In this document: in pieces, positions 1 through 9,669 of the stretch
Layout: each line of letters opens with the position of its first letter
Position numbering within the stretch: the stretch's first letter is position 1
Assembly: GCA_000226015.1 (NCBI GenBank)
Contig: JH153473.1
Span: 43,253-71,662 of the forward strand
Reading direction: 5' to 3'
Source of the DNA: Mnemiopsis leidyi
Lineage: Eukaryota > Ctenophora > Tentaculata > Lobata > Bolinopsidae
Length of the DNA stretch: 28,410 nt
Program-made: the position numbers and the translations under genes
Notes under the pieces: generated by a model
The model's input: the letters and a program-made list of their open reading frames with translations, nothing else
Told to the model about the DNA's origin: nothing
Database searches by the model: none

Positions 1-214
1 AGGTGAAAGCCGTACTCTCTTTCTGTGCAGGTGCCGTCTGTGAGTCCTTGAAAATAGCAGTCCCCTCCATCTCCATACCAGGCTGTGTAGTATCTCCCTG
101 AAACATATTTTTGTTGAGGCTGTAGCAGCGCCTCTGTGACTATGTTCTAGTTATGCACTACGCCTTGCAGCACTAGAATCTAATCCTACACGTGCTAGCT
201 TGTTCCTGTGACAG

Positions 215-269
215 GTATATCGTGGCGGACTCTATAATCCTGATCAAGGAGGCCTGCTCTAAAGACTAA
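215..269 (+). CDS. Possible terminal exon of an upstream plus-strand gene
   Basis: A good 3' splice site (tgttcctgtgacag) is followed by one base that completes a codon and then an open reading of YIVADSIILIKEACSKD before TAA. The window opens with AG|GTGAAA, which looks like an exon end and donor, so the intron could be 3-214. The residues are protein-like but too few to name a family. A competing reading is an exon starting at 31 after ttctgtgcag and ending at TGA 99-101. Confidence is low because the rest of the gene is outside the window. Confidence 0.35.
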
Positions 270-378
270 AGCAGGGCTGACTGCTCTGTCTAGACATGAT
301 TCATCTTGATATCATGTCCTAACCAGTTTCTGTCAAGATTTGGACCTTTGACGGAGCTGAACACGAACATTGGAAAAT

Positions 379-493
379 TAACCGGGTAACCTCATAGTAA
401 CCAGGTAACCTTGTAGCCAGGTAACCAGGTAGCTAGATAACCTGGTAACCTGGAAACTTGCTAGCCAGGTAACCAGGTAACCAGGTAACCAGG
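379..493. repeat. Minisatellite of CCAGGTAA-type units
   Basis: Roughly 8-bp units of the form CCAGGTAA, with TAGCCAGG and CTGGTAAC variants, recur about ten times. The array is imperfect and has no reading frame. It is seen directly in the sequence. Confidence 0.7.
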
Positions 494-787
494 CAGCCCT
501 CCATCTAGACTCTATTCCTCCCACAAATCAAGCATTGTCAACTCGGTGCCTCGTTTAATGGTGTTTTATTGTCAGTTCACCGAGGAAGTTTTTTTGTAGC
601 CGTTTACGAATTCAACTCCCTTCCTGTGAGTCCAGAGTAATATGTCAATTATTTGGCTGGTTTTTATTATAAAAGCCATGGCTATTTAGGGCATATTATG
701 GCGAACCTTCCAAAGTTCTGTGAAGATAACTCACCCGGAGATTCAGAACACTCGTAGATAGTGCTGGTGGTGTTTAGCACACTCTGA

Positions 788-934
788 CACGTGTGTCTCA
801 CGTGACCTTGGATTATCTGTAAAGGACAGTGTCCGGAGTGCAGCTGACTCTGGACTAGAGGTAACTGTAACGCCCAGAGAAGTGTAAACAACATGCTGCA
901 CGTGCAGACTTCTTACACTGCGCAGCAACACGTG
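788..934. promoter_or_regulatory. Cluster of four CACGTG E-boxes
   Basis: CACGTG occurs at 788, 799, 899 and 929, four palindromes in 147 bp. CACGTG is the canonical binding site of bHLH-zip factors of the USF, Myc/Max and MITF/TFE families. A regulatory role is inferred from density and from the intergenic position. Confidence 0.35.
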
Positions 935-1684
935 CAGAAACACAGCTTACTGGAAAGTGATGTCAGAAGTCTGATTTATAGGCGGAGACTGACAGCTGAA
1001 ATAGCTGCGTTTGTTTGGGAAACGGATTGGAAAATCGGAGGGAAATTATGATTCGATTTAAGAATAGGCTGTAAAGTACAATGCTTGCTTTCTTGTTGCC
1101 AGGAAATGAGGAGACGACCATATTTCTAGATTTAACTTATCTCATCGCTGTTATATTCAACATGGGCTAGATAATGGACGCTGAACAATGCAGTTGTAGC
1201 TTGTGTCTGATTTCTATTGAAGTCAGGTGTCTAATGTAACTCTGATCTACACTGCGGACAATATCAGAATATTCTATCGCTCCAAACGCCGTACGTTACA
1301 GTATCGCACGATTGGAAATGTTTTGCACGTGCTACGTTTCCGGTAGGACAGTTACTCTCTACATGGTGCTGAACAACATTGTCAGAGTGACGTCACTCCA
1401 TCATTAGTGAATGAGCTGGGCCGTCCAGATAAATTGTATCTGAGGTTATGGGGCTGCGTGTGCCGAATTTCGAGATATATCTGAGGCTTTGCAGTGATAT
1501 TGTACTGCAAGAAGACATTAGCGGAGATATTTACCATACATACTACTATAATACACGTCTATCATAATTCTTGAATGTAATCTGCCTAATTGCAAGTACG
1601 TCATACTACATACAGCCCCTGCTAATTGTGCATTCTGTCCCTGAACCCTGACCCTATGTTGTTGTATAATATATGTTACAGAGT

Positions 1685-1703
1685 ACATACATACATACAT
1701 ACT
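1685..1703. repeat. ACAT microsatellite
   Basis: Tandem ACAT units, followed by further ACATAT-rich low-complexity sequence to about 1800. Confidence 0.7.
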
Positions 1704-2133
1704 TACATGTTACAGAGTACAAGTTTATACATACATATAATGTAATAATGTATATACAACATATATGTACTCAGGTATATAACATATATATACTCCGGTA
1801 GATTTTAGCAAGGTCAGACTGAATGTTATCTGATCTTCAGTCAGATCAGTCAGCAGCCCTGTACTCGAGTATGTTATTGACACTATTGAGAGACGCTACT
1901 TTCGTTTAAGTTGTACGAGACTTGACCCAGAAGAAACAGACATGAAATAAAATGAGCAGACTAGAACCTGAAACTCACATAACACTGCAATATCATCTGT
2001 CTTGAATGTGTTGTGACATATGTTTCTGGAAATAAGGAACTAACTAAAAATGGTAATCATAATCGAAAAAAATCTGTACTTTCAGGTAATTGTCCAATGA
2101 GAAAGCAGTATTTTCAACATATTTCTATTTCAG

Positions 2134-2239
2134 TACGAGAACGCAGGTTCTTTCAGTCACTCTACCTTCCCTTCACAACGACTTCTATGTCCCGGCTCGG
2201 GGATTCATGAAACGTCCTGTTGCTTCCAACAGATTTGTG
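2134..2239 (+). CDS. Candidate EF-hand-gene exon (5' region)
   Basis: Acceptor ttctatttcag and donor GTG|gtgagt flank it. The frame that fits downstream phase contains NDFYVPARGFMKRPVASNRF. The entry phase needs one base to complete a codon; alternatively translation starts at the ATG at 2207. Two other frames are partly open, so this exon is tentative. Confidence 0.45.
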
Positions 2240-5200
2240 GTGAGTTGCTATGGTTACTAACTAAAAGTAACTAAATAACCATGGTAACTAAAGATGTTAC
2301 AAGTAACAGTTCAGATATCTAAGTCTCTGTTTGTTTTTTTTCTTGATAGGATTTCTATTATGTCGGAATGTGGACTCATCATTTTGTGTGCGTCATCTTC
2401 TTTTAATCTTTCATGGACACGCACTGACTTTCGAAGTAAAATAAATGTTCCATTCGGTTACAAACCCATGTTTAATATGTAGATTTCAAAATAACCGTTG
2501 TTCAAACAAGTTTGTCACAAGTTTATAACAAGTTTATCACACGTTTATAACAAGTTTGTAACAAGCTTATAATAACAAGTTTATAACAAGCTTATAATAA
2601 CAAGTTTATAACAAGTTTATAAAACGTTTATAACACGATACAACGTTTCAGCCTACAGAAGGTAGAGTAAGGTCGAGTCTGGAGATGAGTCCCCGAGACA
2701 GGTTACAAGCTGAGAATGATCTTCTTCTCCTCGCTAAAGAGAGGTCCCGCAGGTCCATGGTGTGTTATTATCCCTTTATTCTTTACTTTTATATTTATTC
2801 TTTACTACATTATTCCTTTTTCAAGGTTACAGCTGTTTATGGGAGAAGTGGTAAGGGGGGTTGGTCACGCTTTAGAAGTTATAAATGAATTTACTGACAA
2901 TAGCAATTTTAAATGTAAAGGTAATTTTCTGTACTTTTGCGTACATCTATATGTCATGTGAACTGTGATTTGTTTTCTATGAGGAATTGCCATTAGGCGT
3001 ATGGGCAAGCCAACACGTTTAATGCTCAATCCGTGGCCCAACTTTTAACATATTTTACAGTTCACGAAAAATTCTTACGCAAACAATTTTAAAATACCCC
3101 GCTCCATGCATGTTGAGCTTTGTGTCGGAATGGCTGCAAAATTTGGCACCAACTACAAAAGTCCGCTCCATTATTCACTTCGCCACGAGACTGCTACTTT
3201 GAAGGTTGAAACAAAAGTTAAGCTACTTTTTGTCACCAGGTTCTTACTTTTTATTTCGGGGAGATGCTGCACGGTCCCGAACAGTGCTCCAAAATGGAAT
3301 AAACAGCTGGGCTGTTCGACGCGATTTTTAGCGACGTCCACAAAACACAGTCGTCAAAAGATTCGTGAGGAAGAAATCTATTTATAGAGCGTTGGATAAT
3401 GGATCATTGAGCAGCCGTTATTTATTGTACCACCAAGAACTCGTCTTATAGCTCACAATTTGACCAACTTGAGTTAATCGTCGTCAGCCAAGTGTCCTGT
3501 GGTGTAATGTGCTAAAGTGGAGATAAGTCGAGTATTACAACCCAGACATTTTTAAAACGGACAGAAAGTCACGCCTTTTATTCTAATTTAAGGCAAAAGG
3601 CGTGTCAGGATAATATTTTGTTAGGCAATCAAGTTTGTGAAGAAATCGCCGTTAATGATTCTGTTTCAGCGCGCACGCGCCTTCTCTATTGTTTTATTGA
3701 AAAGACCCCAAAACACATTCACTTTAACAATTTGTTTGAGGTGCCGCGCACTATTTTCTTTCAAAATCTTTTTAAACTGAAATACTGTTTCTTTAAGTTT
3801 ATAACTTCATTTTTCAGCAAATAGTGCCACACAGATCTGAACAGCCATATCTCATGGCTGGATTTCCAGTTAAATTGCAGCATCGATCATCGGTAATTCT
3901 TTTCTCCTAAATCTTTTGAATCTAAATTTGACTAAATTAATTATTAATACCTTTCGGTTTCTAGTCCTGATAGCACAGTTCAGAAAACATCTCTGTTTTT
4001 AATCTTTCCGCTTTCTCACGAGCCCTACCCCAGACGTAACGAAACCTATTCCAACAGACTGGACTGCTCTCCCTCCCTGCCGCTACCACACCCCTCGCCA
4101 TCATGCCGCCTCAACCCAGTTTGGTACAAGACGAGGACCGGGCTGACCCCAGAAAATACAGTTCCACCTCTGTTCCGCGAAGTGCAACTTCAGAGGCGTT
4201 CCTTACTCAGTCTACTCTGGACCAGCAGCCCATCGTCATGGACGAGATCACTGTCAGGAAATGTCCTAATTACAGGGTCAGTGATATGTGAACGTCGGAA
4301 TTCTGGGGGAGGAGTCGGAAATTTCAAATTTTTTAAAACTGCTTTTCACAATAGTCCTGTCATAGTTCTCTGTAGTCAAATACTCGCACACGGTATTTAA
4401 ATTTTGTCCACTTGATCTGCAAAACGAAGGTAGAACCAATCATTATTGAGAAATATCTTAGATTTGAAATTTTAGAGAATTTTCTACTCCTCCTCCGAAG
4501 TCCATCGCAACACCTACATAGAGATATTTGAATTTGCTCTGATTGGTTTATGCATTATGGCCGTCAATCATGGATGTTATGTTTGTAGAGGAAATAATAT
4601 ACGTGTTACCATGTTGAGATATCGTCATATCGACCATAAAAGAAGGTAAGATACCTCCTGTTTCTTTACCGATTCTACATTAAGTCTGACTGCAATACTT
4701 TTAATAACTTCAATACTTGATCGTAACACCCCTCTCCTCAGTCTCCGTGCAGTCTCCTAGGTCGAGATATGGTGGTGGATCTGAGCAGGAAGTTCAGGAC
4801 AACTTCCCTCCAGGCAGACACTTTGCCGTACAGTCTTGCTGAGGAGCTTGTTCCAGACGCTTCTGACCCTTCTTTCGCTGTTCAGGTTCGGTTCAGTGCG
4901 ACAATAATTTATTAATTCTTGAAATACCTCGATTAGAAATTAAACTAAAGTAGATAAATCAAGTTAACTCCACTTACAGAATGTTAAAAATGTCTGCAGG
5001 TTATTGATGTGAACAAAGATGGTATTGTTGACATTAAAGAGTACATAGTAGTCACCGGACTTAGCTCTTACCTCTACCCAAACTCAGCAGTGGATTACAC
5101 ACTGCTGGACAGCAAACTGCAATCTCTTAGGGTAACTATTTAATTCTGCAAATACACTTTTAATGACATTTTCTCCACTACTTTTTACTTTCATCTCGAC

Positions 5201-6539
5201 TTCGTAGTTCGTAATTAATTTTCACTTTCAGCGGCAATTTAACGAGCTGGCTAGCACAACTACTGGCAGTATCATAAACAGTATTTCTAAACTTCTCATT
5301 ACTCCTACTTTAATGGAATCTATACTTACCCTCGTCAACTGCAATCCCAACGGTTTGTTTCGGATTTGTTTAGCTACCATGACGTCACGTCATATTGTGT
5401 GACGTCACGTCATATTGTGTGACGTCACGTCATATTGTGTGACGTCACGTCATATTGTGTGATGTCACTTCGTAAATGAACACTGAACAGGAATTCTGCT
5501 GGAAGTAGTCTTCGCTCGGAATAAGATGTTTTTCAGGCATTGAAAATGCTTTCCTTTCAGAAAACTTAGGGTTTCTGGAATACCTGTGTGTGTATAAGTT
5601 CTGGGAGGAGTTAGAAAGCAGCATACTAGATGAGGAGCTCACTGCCGAGGTTTCACTTTCACTTTCTTTATATCACTTTCACTTTCACTTTTCTTCATAT
5701 TATATCCCTTTCACTGGCTTCATATCATATTCACTTTTAGTTTCTTTATATCACTTTCATTTTTCCTTTTTATATCACTTTCTCTTTTTATATCGCTTTC
5801 ACTTTTCTTCATATTATATCACTTTCACTTGCTTCATATCATACTCACATTGACTGTTCTTTATATCACTTTCACTTTCACTTATACCATATTCACCAGT
5901 GTTTTAGTTATAATTCTCTTCTTGACTCGAGTGAAAGACAAATGATATAATGTCCATTGTCTTTCACTCGAGTCAAGAAGAGTATAATTAAAATACTGGT
6001 GAACTTTGCTTCTGATGCGAGTCGTTAGTCGTTACCAATTATCCGATATCATATTCACCTTCACTTTTCTTAATATCACATTTACTTTCACTTTCTTTAT
6101 GTCACTTTCTCTTACTTTATATCACATTCACTTTCACTTTCTTTATATCACATTTACTTTCACTTTCTTTATATCACTTTCACTTTCACTTTTCTTAATA
6201 TCACTTTCACTTTTCTTTACATCACTTTCACTTTCTTTATATCATATCTACTTTCACATTACTTTATATCTTATCCACTTTCACTTTTTATACATCATAT
6301 TCACTTTCAATTTCTTTATACCGCGTAATCAATTGAAGGACAATACAAATATTCATACAATAAGTAAGTGATTGATTACATGATCAATTTTTAAACCTGA
6401 ACAGCAATATCAAAGTTCACAAACTTTTATTCAGAAGTTATTACAGAAGGAAGTTAACGACTACGTGACTTCCTACGTGGGTTCCAGTGACAGTACCTTC
6501 TCATTTGACGACATCGTGTCGTCAACCGATCTTTTGTGA
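2134..6539 (+). CDS. EF-hand protein gene, multi-exon (5' end uncertain)
   Basis: The well-supported part is 4103-6539: exons 4103-4276, 4742-4885, 5000-5131, 5232-5352, 5561-5649 and 6405-6539. They join in phase 0,0,0,0,1,0 and end at TGA 6537-6539. Started at the ATG at 4103 (context cgccatcATGc) this is 264 residues. Exon 5000-5131 carries a textbook EF-hand loop, DVNKDGIVDIKE, with D, N, D, D and E at positions 1, 3, 5, 9 and 12, so it should bind one calcium ion. The last two exons are helical and charged (KFWEELESS, FIQKLLQKEV) and faintly recall an RGS-type helical bundle; this is only an impression. Upstream exons at 2134, 2652, 2833, 3670 and 3818 can be chained in phase into the 4058 acceptor and may be its N-terminal half. 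No signal peptide or membrane segment is visible. I do not recognise an orthologue. Confidence 0.7.
2503..2634. repeat. AACAAGTTTATA tandem repeat
   Basis: About a dozen imperfect units of AACAAGTTTATA occupy the intron upstream of the exon at 2652. It is purely low-complexity AT-rich sequence. Confidence 0.75.
2652..2759 (+). CDS. Candidate EF-hand-gene exon (helical)
   Basis: Acceptor acgtttcag, donor ATG|gtgtgt, phase 0 at both ends, 36 residues. The sequence MSPRDRLQAENDLLLLAKE is strongly helical. It joins in frame to the exon before (2239) and to the exon after (2833) across a 73-nt intron. Confidence 0.55.
2833..2920 (+). CDS. Candidate EF-hand-gene exon
   Basis: Acceptor caaggttacag, donor AAAG|gtaatt, entry phase 0, exit phase 1. 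It reads LFMGEVVRGVGHALEVINEF and continues without a stop. It is supported by in-frame junctions and protein-like composition only. Confidence 0.5.
3670..3740 (+). CDS. Candidate EF-hand-gene exon
   Basis: Acceptor attctgtttcag, entry phase 1, exit phase 0 at GAG|gtgccg, which is a weak donor. It contains RTRLLYCFIEKTPKH. It is the only segment I found that bridges the phase-1 exit at 2920 and the phase-0 entry at 3818, which is indirect support. Confidence 0.35.
3818..3892 (+). CDS. Candidate EF-hand-gene exon
   Basis: Acceptor cttcatttttcag, donor TCG|gtaatt, phase 0 at both ends, 25 residues including QPYLMAGFPVKLQHRSS. The splice sites are good and the frame is open throughout. Confidence 0.5.
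4058..4276 (+). CDS. EF-hand gene exon with possible start codon at 4103
   Basis: The frame is fixed by the phase-0 junction AGG|gtcagt to the exon at 4742. ATG at 4103 has a favourable context. A strong acceptor at 4033 (ccctaccccag) would put an in-frame TAA before that ATG, making 4034-4102 a 5' UTR. The weaker acceptor at 4057 would instead extend the frame to upstream exons. The encoded stretch is acidic and Ser/Thr-rich, so probably disordered. Confidence 0.65.
4742..4885 (+). CDS. EF-hand gene exon
   Basis: Acceptor ccctctcctcag, donor CAG|gttcgg, 144 nt, phase 0 at both ends. It contains LLGRDMVVDLSRKFRTT and a proline/aspartate-rich end. It directly precedes the EF-hand exon. Confidence 0.75.
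5000..5131 (+). CDS. Exon encoding a canonical EF-hand loop
   Basis: Acceptor atgtctgcag, donor AGG|gtaact, 132 nt, phase 0 at both ends. The 12-residue loop DVNKDGIVDIKE has the Gly at position 6, a hydrophobic residue at 8 and Glu at 12, flanked by helical sequence (EYIVVTGL). This is the only EF-hand I can see; EF-hands usually pair, so a degenerate partner or a dimer is expected. Confidence 0.85.
5232..5352 (+). CDS. EF-hand gene exon
   Basis: Acceptor ttcactttcag, donor AACG|gtttgt, 121 nt, exit phase 1. It encodes a long amphipathic stretch (SIINSISKLLITPTLMESIL). It is followed by the CRE tandem repeat in the next intron. Confidence 0.7.
5381..5465. repeat. 20-bp tandem repeat, each unit with a CRE palindrome
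   Basis: Four perfect copies of gacgtcacgtcatattgtgt start at 5381, 5401, 5421 and 5441, with a decayed fifth. Across unit joins each gives TGACGTCA, the full cAMP-response element. It lies in the intron after the exon ending at 5352. Confidence 0.9.
5561..5649 (+). CDS. EF-hand gene exon
   Basis: Acceptor gctttcctttcag, donor GAG|gtttca, entry phase 1, exit phase 0. It contains NLGFLEYLCVYKFWEELESS. The donor is weak and runs straight into the TTTCAC repeat. Confidence 0.65.
5651..6330. repeat. TTTCACTTTC / TATATCAC low-complexity array
   Basis: Almost the whole 755-bp last intron of the EF-hand gene is built of interspersed TTTCAC, TTTCTTTA and TATATCAC units. It is interrupted by an inverted repeat at 5893-6002. 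Long Phe/Thr/Ser-rich open frames here are products of the repeat, not genes. Confidence 0.85.
5893..6002. repeat. Long near-perfect inverted repeat (hairpin)
   Basis: The left arm 5893-5941 and right arm 5957-6002 are reverse complements apart from two positions that would be G.U pairs in plus-strand RNA and a three-base bulge. They are separated by a 15-nt loop. The hairpin lies on the transcribed strand of the EF-hand gene intron. Confidence 0.9.
6405..6539 (+). CDS. EF-hand gene terminal exon
   Basis: Acceptor acctgaacag, 135 nt, phase 0, ending at TGA 6537-6539. It contains SQTFIQKLLQKEVNDYV and ends FDDIVSSTDLL. No clear AATAAA follows; ATTAAA-like strings near 7238 are possible polyadenylation signals. 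Confidence 0.7.
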   Translation, partial: QYQSSQTFIQKLLQKEVNDYVTSYVGSSDSTFSFDDIVSSTDLL

Positions 6540-7365
6540 CACCTGACAGGGTTCACTCCAATTGAGAAGGAGTTGCCATCTTGTCACTAGGATATAGGGG
6601 AGTGATTCAAGTCAGTGCTACTGTTTGAAGAATACAAGGAACGAATTAACGAAAAGTTGTTGAAACTTTACCTACTTGAAGAACTTTATTTTTAGATCAG
6701 TATATGTACATTGAATTTTAAGTTGTTTCTTATTCTTGAAAAATGCAGATACTTAACTTAATAAGAAATTGGTGAGGCGTATCTGCAATTTGTTTTTGTA
6801 CTTATAGGTCGATCTAATAATTTTTACTTATAGGGGGCAGCAAATCAACAATCTTCTTTGTTTCAGTTAAAATTGAATTTTCCGAAATCATGATCATGGA
6901 CCTCTATCAGATTCAGACCCACGTATATTATCCACTAATGCTAAAACCTAAACACTAAAGTAGCAAAACCAGTCTTATGACTTATCTATGAGTATGACGT
7001 TTTCTAGTCTTCTTCCATTGATAAGTGGAATGGCAACTTGTGCGTCGATTGCATCGTTGACTTGTACTTGTACTTGTAGTTGACGAGTTGATGATTGTTG
7101 CATTGAAATTAGAGTGAATGGAATTGGTTCGACCTACCTTTATAACTGAAAAGACAAACTCAAAGCACTACTGGTTAAAAGTTCAAAGAATGAAATTGAA
7201 ATAATTCCGTCGCTCATGCAGTGCACCAGTTTATCAAAAATTAAAAAATTGAAAATTAAAAAGAAAAGAACATGATCGAATTCATAGTTTTAATTCTTAT
7301 GAAATTGTGAATAGATTTTAACCTCTTTCTGTAACTTATAGTAATTTATTGTTATCTCTCTCTCT
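6540..7365. other. 3' flank of EF-hand gene, no gene seen
   Basis: AT-rich sequence with no coding pattern on either strand. It probably includes the EF-hand gene 3' UTR. Confidence 0.5.
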
Positions 7366-7532
7366 TAACGGCGATGCGCGTTAAAAATTTTTGTATCACG
7401 TTGTGCGGCGCCGGAGGTCAACGGGCGATGTGCCAGGCCAGAAATGCGTGTGCGTAAAACTAAAAGCGCGTGATGGCCGCGACAGAAGGTTATCAACCTA
7501 CAACGCCGGAGCACGGATGCTGCCACGAAGCA

Positions 7533-7625
7533 GGGCTAGGGCTAGGCAACGTGTAGCAGGACAAGGCAACGTGTAGCAGGGCTAGGCAACGTGTAGCTTA
7601 GCTAGGCAACGTGTACTTGTAGCAG
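7533..7625. repeat. Tandem repeat of aggcaacgtgtagcagggct
   Basis: About four imperfect 20-22 bp units within the GC-rich cluster, each with the core ggcaacgt(g/a)ta. Confidence 0.75.
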
Positions 7626-7702
7626 GGCAACGTATAGCCCGTGGCCGTACTGCGTACGTGCGCGCGCGGCTTCGAATTCAAACTTGTAGGTTGATAACCT
7701 AC

Positions 7703-7786
7703 TTGTCGAGGTGTTACCCGACCCGCGCGCGGCTCGCAGTTTTCTGCTCTCCTCGTTAGAACGTTAGACGGATATCATCTCGTCAA
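7703..7786 (+). repeat. Dispersed module, copy 1
   Basis: It begins ttgtcgaggtgttacccgac and ends gatatcatctcgtcaa. It is nearly identical to 8123-8212 and to the complement of 8480-8548. Confidence 0.9.
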
Positions 7787-8122
7787 TAACCTACTAGTAC
7801 TGTCGCGGCCATCACGCGCTCTCACGCATTTCTGGCCTGGAATTTCGAAAAAATTCTAAACGCGCATCGCCCGTTGAATTCGAACAGGCCACTGCACCAG
7901 CTCGCTTGCCTGGGGACCCCAGTCTTTGTTGCCGTAGAAAGAGATAAGCCCGGTAACAGCTCGCTCAGCTGCGCTTACACACCCGTTAACTTTAAGCTGT
8001 ACGAGCGTCCCTCCCAATCTCACGCTAAGCTCACACAGGGACAATTTCATTATGATTAACGTGCGCTGCGTGGCAGAGGCTTTTTTCTACCGCTATGGTC
8101 CCCTCTAGGAGCAATGCAAATG

Positions 8123-8212
8123 TTGTCGAGGTGTTACCCGACCCGCGCGCGGCTCGCAGTTTTCTGCTCTCTCCTCGTTCGTCAGAACGTTAGACGGATA
8201 TCATCTCGTCAA
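8123..8212 (+). repeat. Dispersed module, copy 2
   Basis: Direct copy of 7703-7786, slightly longer in the tctcctcgttcgtcagaac part. Confidence 0.9.
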
Positions 8213-8479
8213 TGCAAATGACGCAAAGACCGAGGTCCCCATGGCCATACCGGGCGGAGGGATGTAGTTATACGTACTTTACACTTATAGCAATCATTTG
8301 TAATTTGTAATTGAGTGGTTTGACTGAAAAATACGATACCTTTAAAACTCGCTACAAGACCAAAGACTGTTTTTACCAGGCGCTGCATGGCTCCCTCTAC
8401 GGTCCCCTTCGCATCAATTAATGATTAAGACTTAAACCGGCGCTGCGCGGCTCTCTCTAAGTCTAAGCAACAAAAGACT

Positions 8480-8548
8480 TTGACGAGATGATATCCGAGG
8501 AGAGCAGAAAACTGCGAGCCGCGCGCGGGTCGGGTAACACCTCGACAA
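8480..8548 (-). repeat. Dispersed module, inverted copy 3
   Basis: Reverse-complement copy of the same module with an internal deletion of about 21 bp, so gatgatatcc joins directly to gaggagagcag. Confidence 0.9.
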
Positions 8549-9316
8549 CAAAAGACTGAGGTCCCCAGGTAATTAAGACTGAGTTCCCGAGGCTGCTGGT
8601 GCGAAATTGTCTAAAACACTCTTGGATAAATATAAATTATAAGTGTGAGTATGTCTGTTTGGCATTGCCGCTCAATAGAAATTTTTTGAATGTGGAAATC
8701 GGCCGCAACGTGAGGTTAAATTCTTCAACTTTGATCAAATCTTTCATCGAAAAATAAAAAGCAGTTTTGGAGCATATATGTGGAATGGTTCAATTTCAAT
8801 TAAAATACAGCGCATATAGCAAGATATTTTGAAATACAACACAACTTACAAACGAATAAAATGCAATTAAAACTTAAATAATTTAATTTTAATTGATTAT
8901 GAATATCAAAAGTCAAAGCGAATGATCTGCAGTCCTATTATTTAAACAACAGTGATAGTGAACAGCAATTTTGCAGAATTTAAATAAATACGTCATTATC
9001 CTTTGCAATCGAGCTAATTTTGACAACATATAAAATTCTACATTAACATGAATCAGTAGACAAATATACAAATATCTAAAAAATGACTGAAATAAATACT
9101 GCATGAGCTAAATTTTATATAAATACTACTTCAAATATCATCATTTTGTCAAAAATCACAAATATTATCGTCATATTGAATACATTGAACGGAATAGGAT
9201 ATCAGAATCAATAAAAGCAAACGGAATCGAAATATTATTGAAAAATAAGTTCTTTCGAAAGGGAAAATAATTTGAACACAGTCTCGTGATTTCAAGACCA
9301 GCTTGAAAGCATGCAT

Positions 9317-9322
9317 TTTATT
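9317..9322 (-). terminator. Possible polyadenylation signal for the ferlin gene
   Basis: Minus-strand AATAAA about 670 nt past the preferred stop codon. Other AT-rich variants could serve, so this is a weak call. Confidence 0.25.
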
Positions 9323-9669
9323 TACATATCTTAACTTAACTGTCTTAACTTATCAATATTTACATTACAGCAGTTTTTGTTATCATTAGACTTAGAGTCA
9401 AATTTCACAATAAACAAGATGCGTGGGCGTTTCCAACTTCGGCGCTCAATCTTTCTACCGAATTGGGACACCACGCCAGCCTTTAAAGTAAGTTCCACTT
9501 GTGGGACTTCGTGGATCAAACTTTAAACTCTGGCAAGCAACGCAGCTGTTTTTTAAAAAGTATCAAAACTAACACACGCACAAAAGATCACGAACGAACG
9601 GAAATATGAAAACAAAGAAAAGCTCAGCAGGTAGCGAGGGTGACACGGTTGCTGTTAGCAGCAGTTTTG

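Larger units (their letters stand above)
270..2133. other. Intergenic stretch, no convincing gene
   Basis: Short open frames exist on both strands but none has a good splice-site context or a recognisable protein pattern. The stretch holds the CCAGGTAA repeat, a cluster of CACGTG palindromes, an ACAT microsatellite and a TATAAAAG string at 668-675 that has no convincing gene behind it. It may contain the promoter and 5' exons of the EF-hand gene. Confidence 0.5.
7366..8550. mobile_element. GC-rich cluster of direct and inverted repeats (foldback-like)
   Basis: This block is visibly richer in CG dinucleotides than its flanks. It contains inverted arms (about 7419-7485 against 7800-7877, sharing ggccagaaatgcgtg and gcgcgtgatggccgcgacag). 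It also holds three copies of an 80-90 bp module, two direct and one inverted, and a short tandem array. There is no transposase frame. A non-autonomous foldback or MITE-like element, or nested insertions of one, is the likeliest explanation. Confidence 0.6.

Noticed and set aside
668..675. TATAAAAG as a TATA box with ATG at 679
   Set aside because: The ATG follows within a few bases and leads to no meaningful frame; no gene start fits.
2350..2482. Alternative exon after tcttgatag
   Set aside because: Its frames stop early or break phase with the exon at 2652; splicing 2239 directly to 2652 gives a clean frame.
3106..3387. 93-codon plus-strand frame
   Set aside because: No fit of splice phase to the neighbouring EF-hand-gene exons and no recognisable pattern.
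5381..5460. Possible CRISPR-like array
   Set aside because: Units are contiguous with no unique spacers, and the host is an intron-bearing animal genome.
5590..6371. Long Phe/Ser/Thr-rich open frames on the plus strand
   Set aside because: They arise from the TTTCAC/TATATCAC repeat and cross the donor and acceptor of a real intron.
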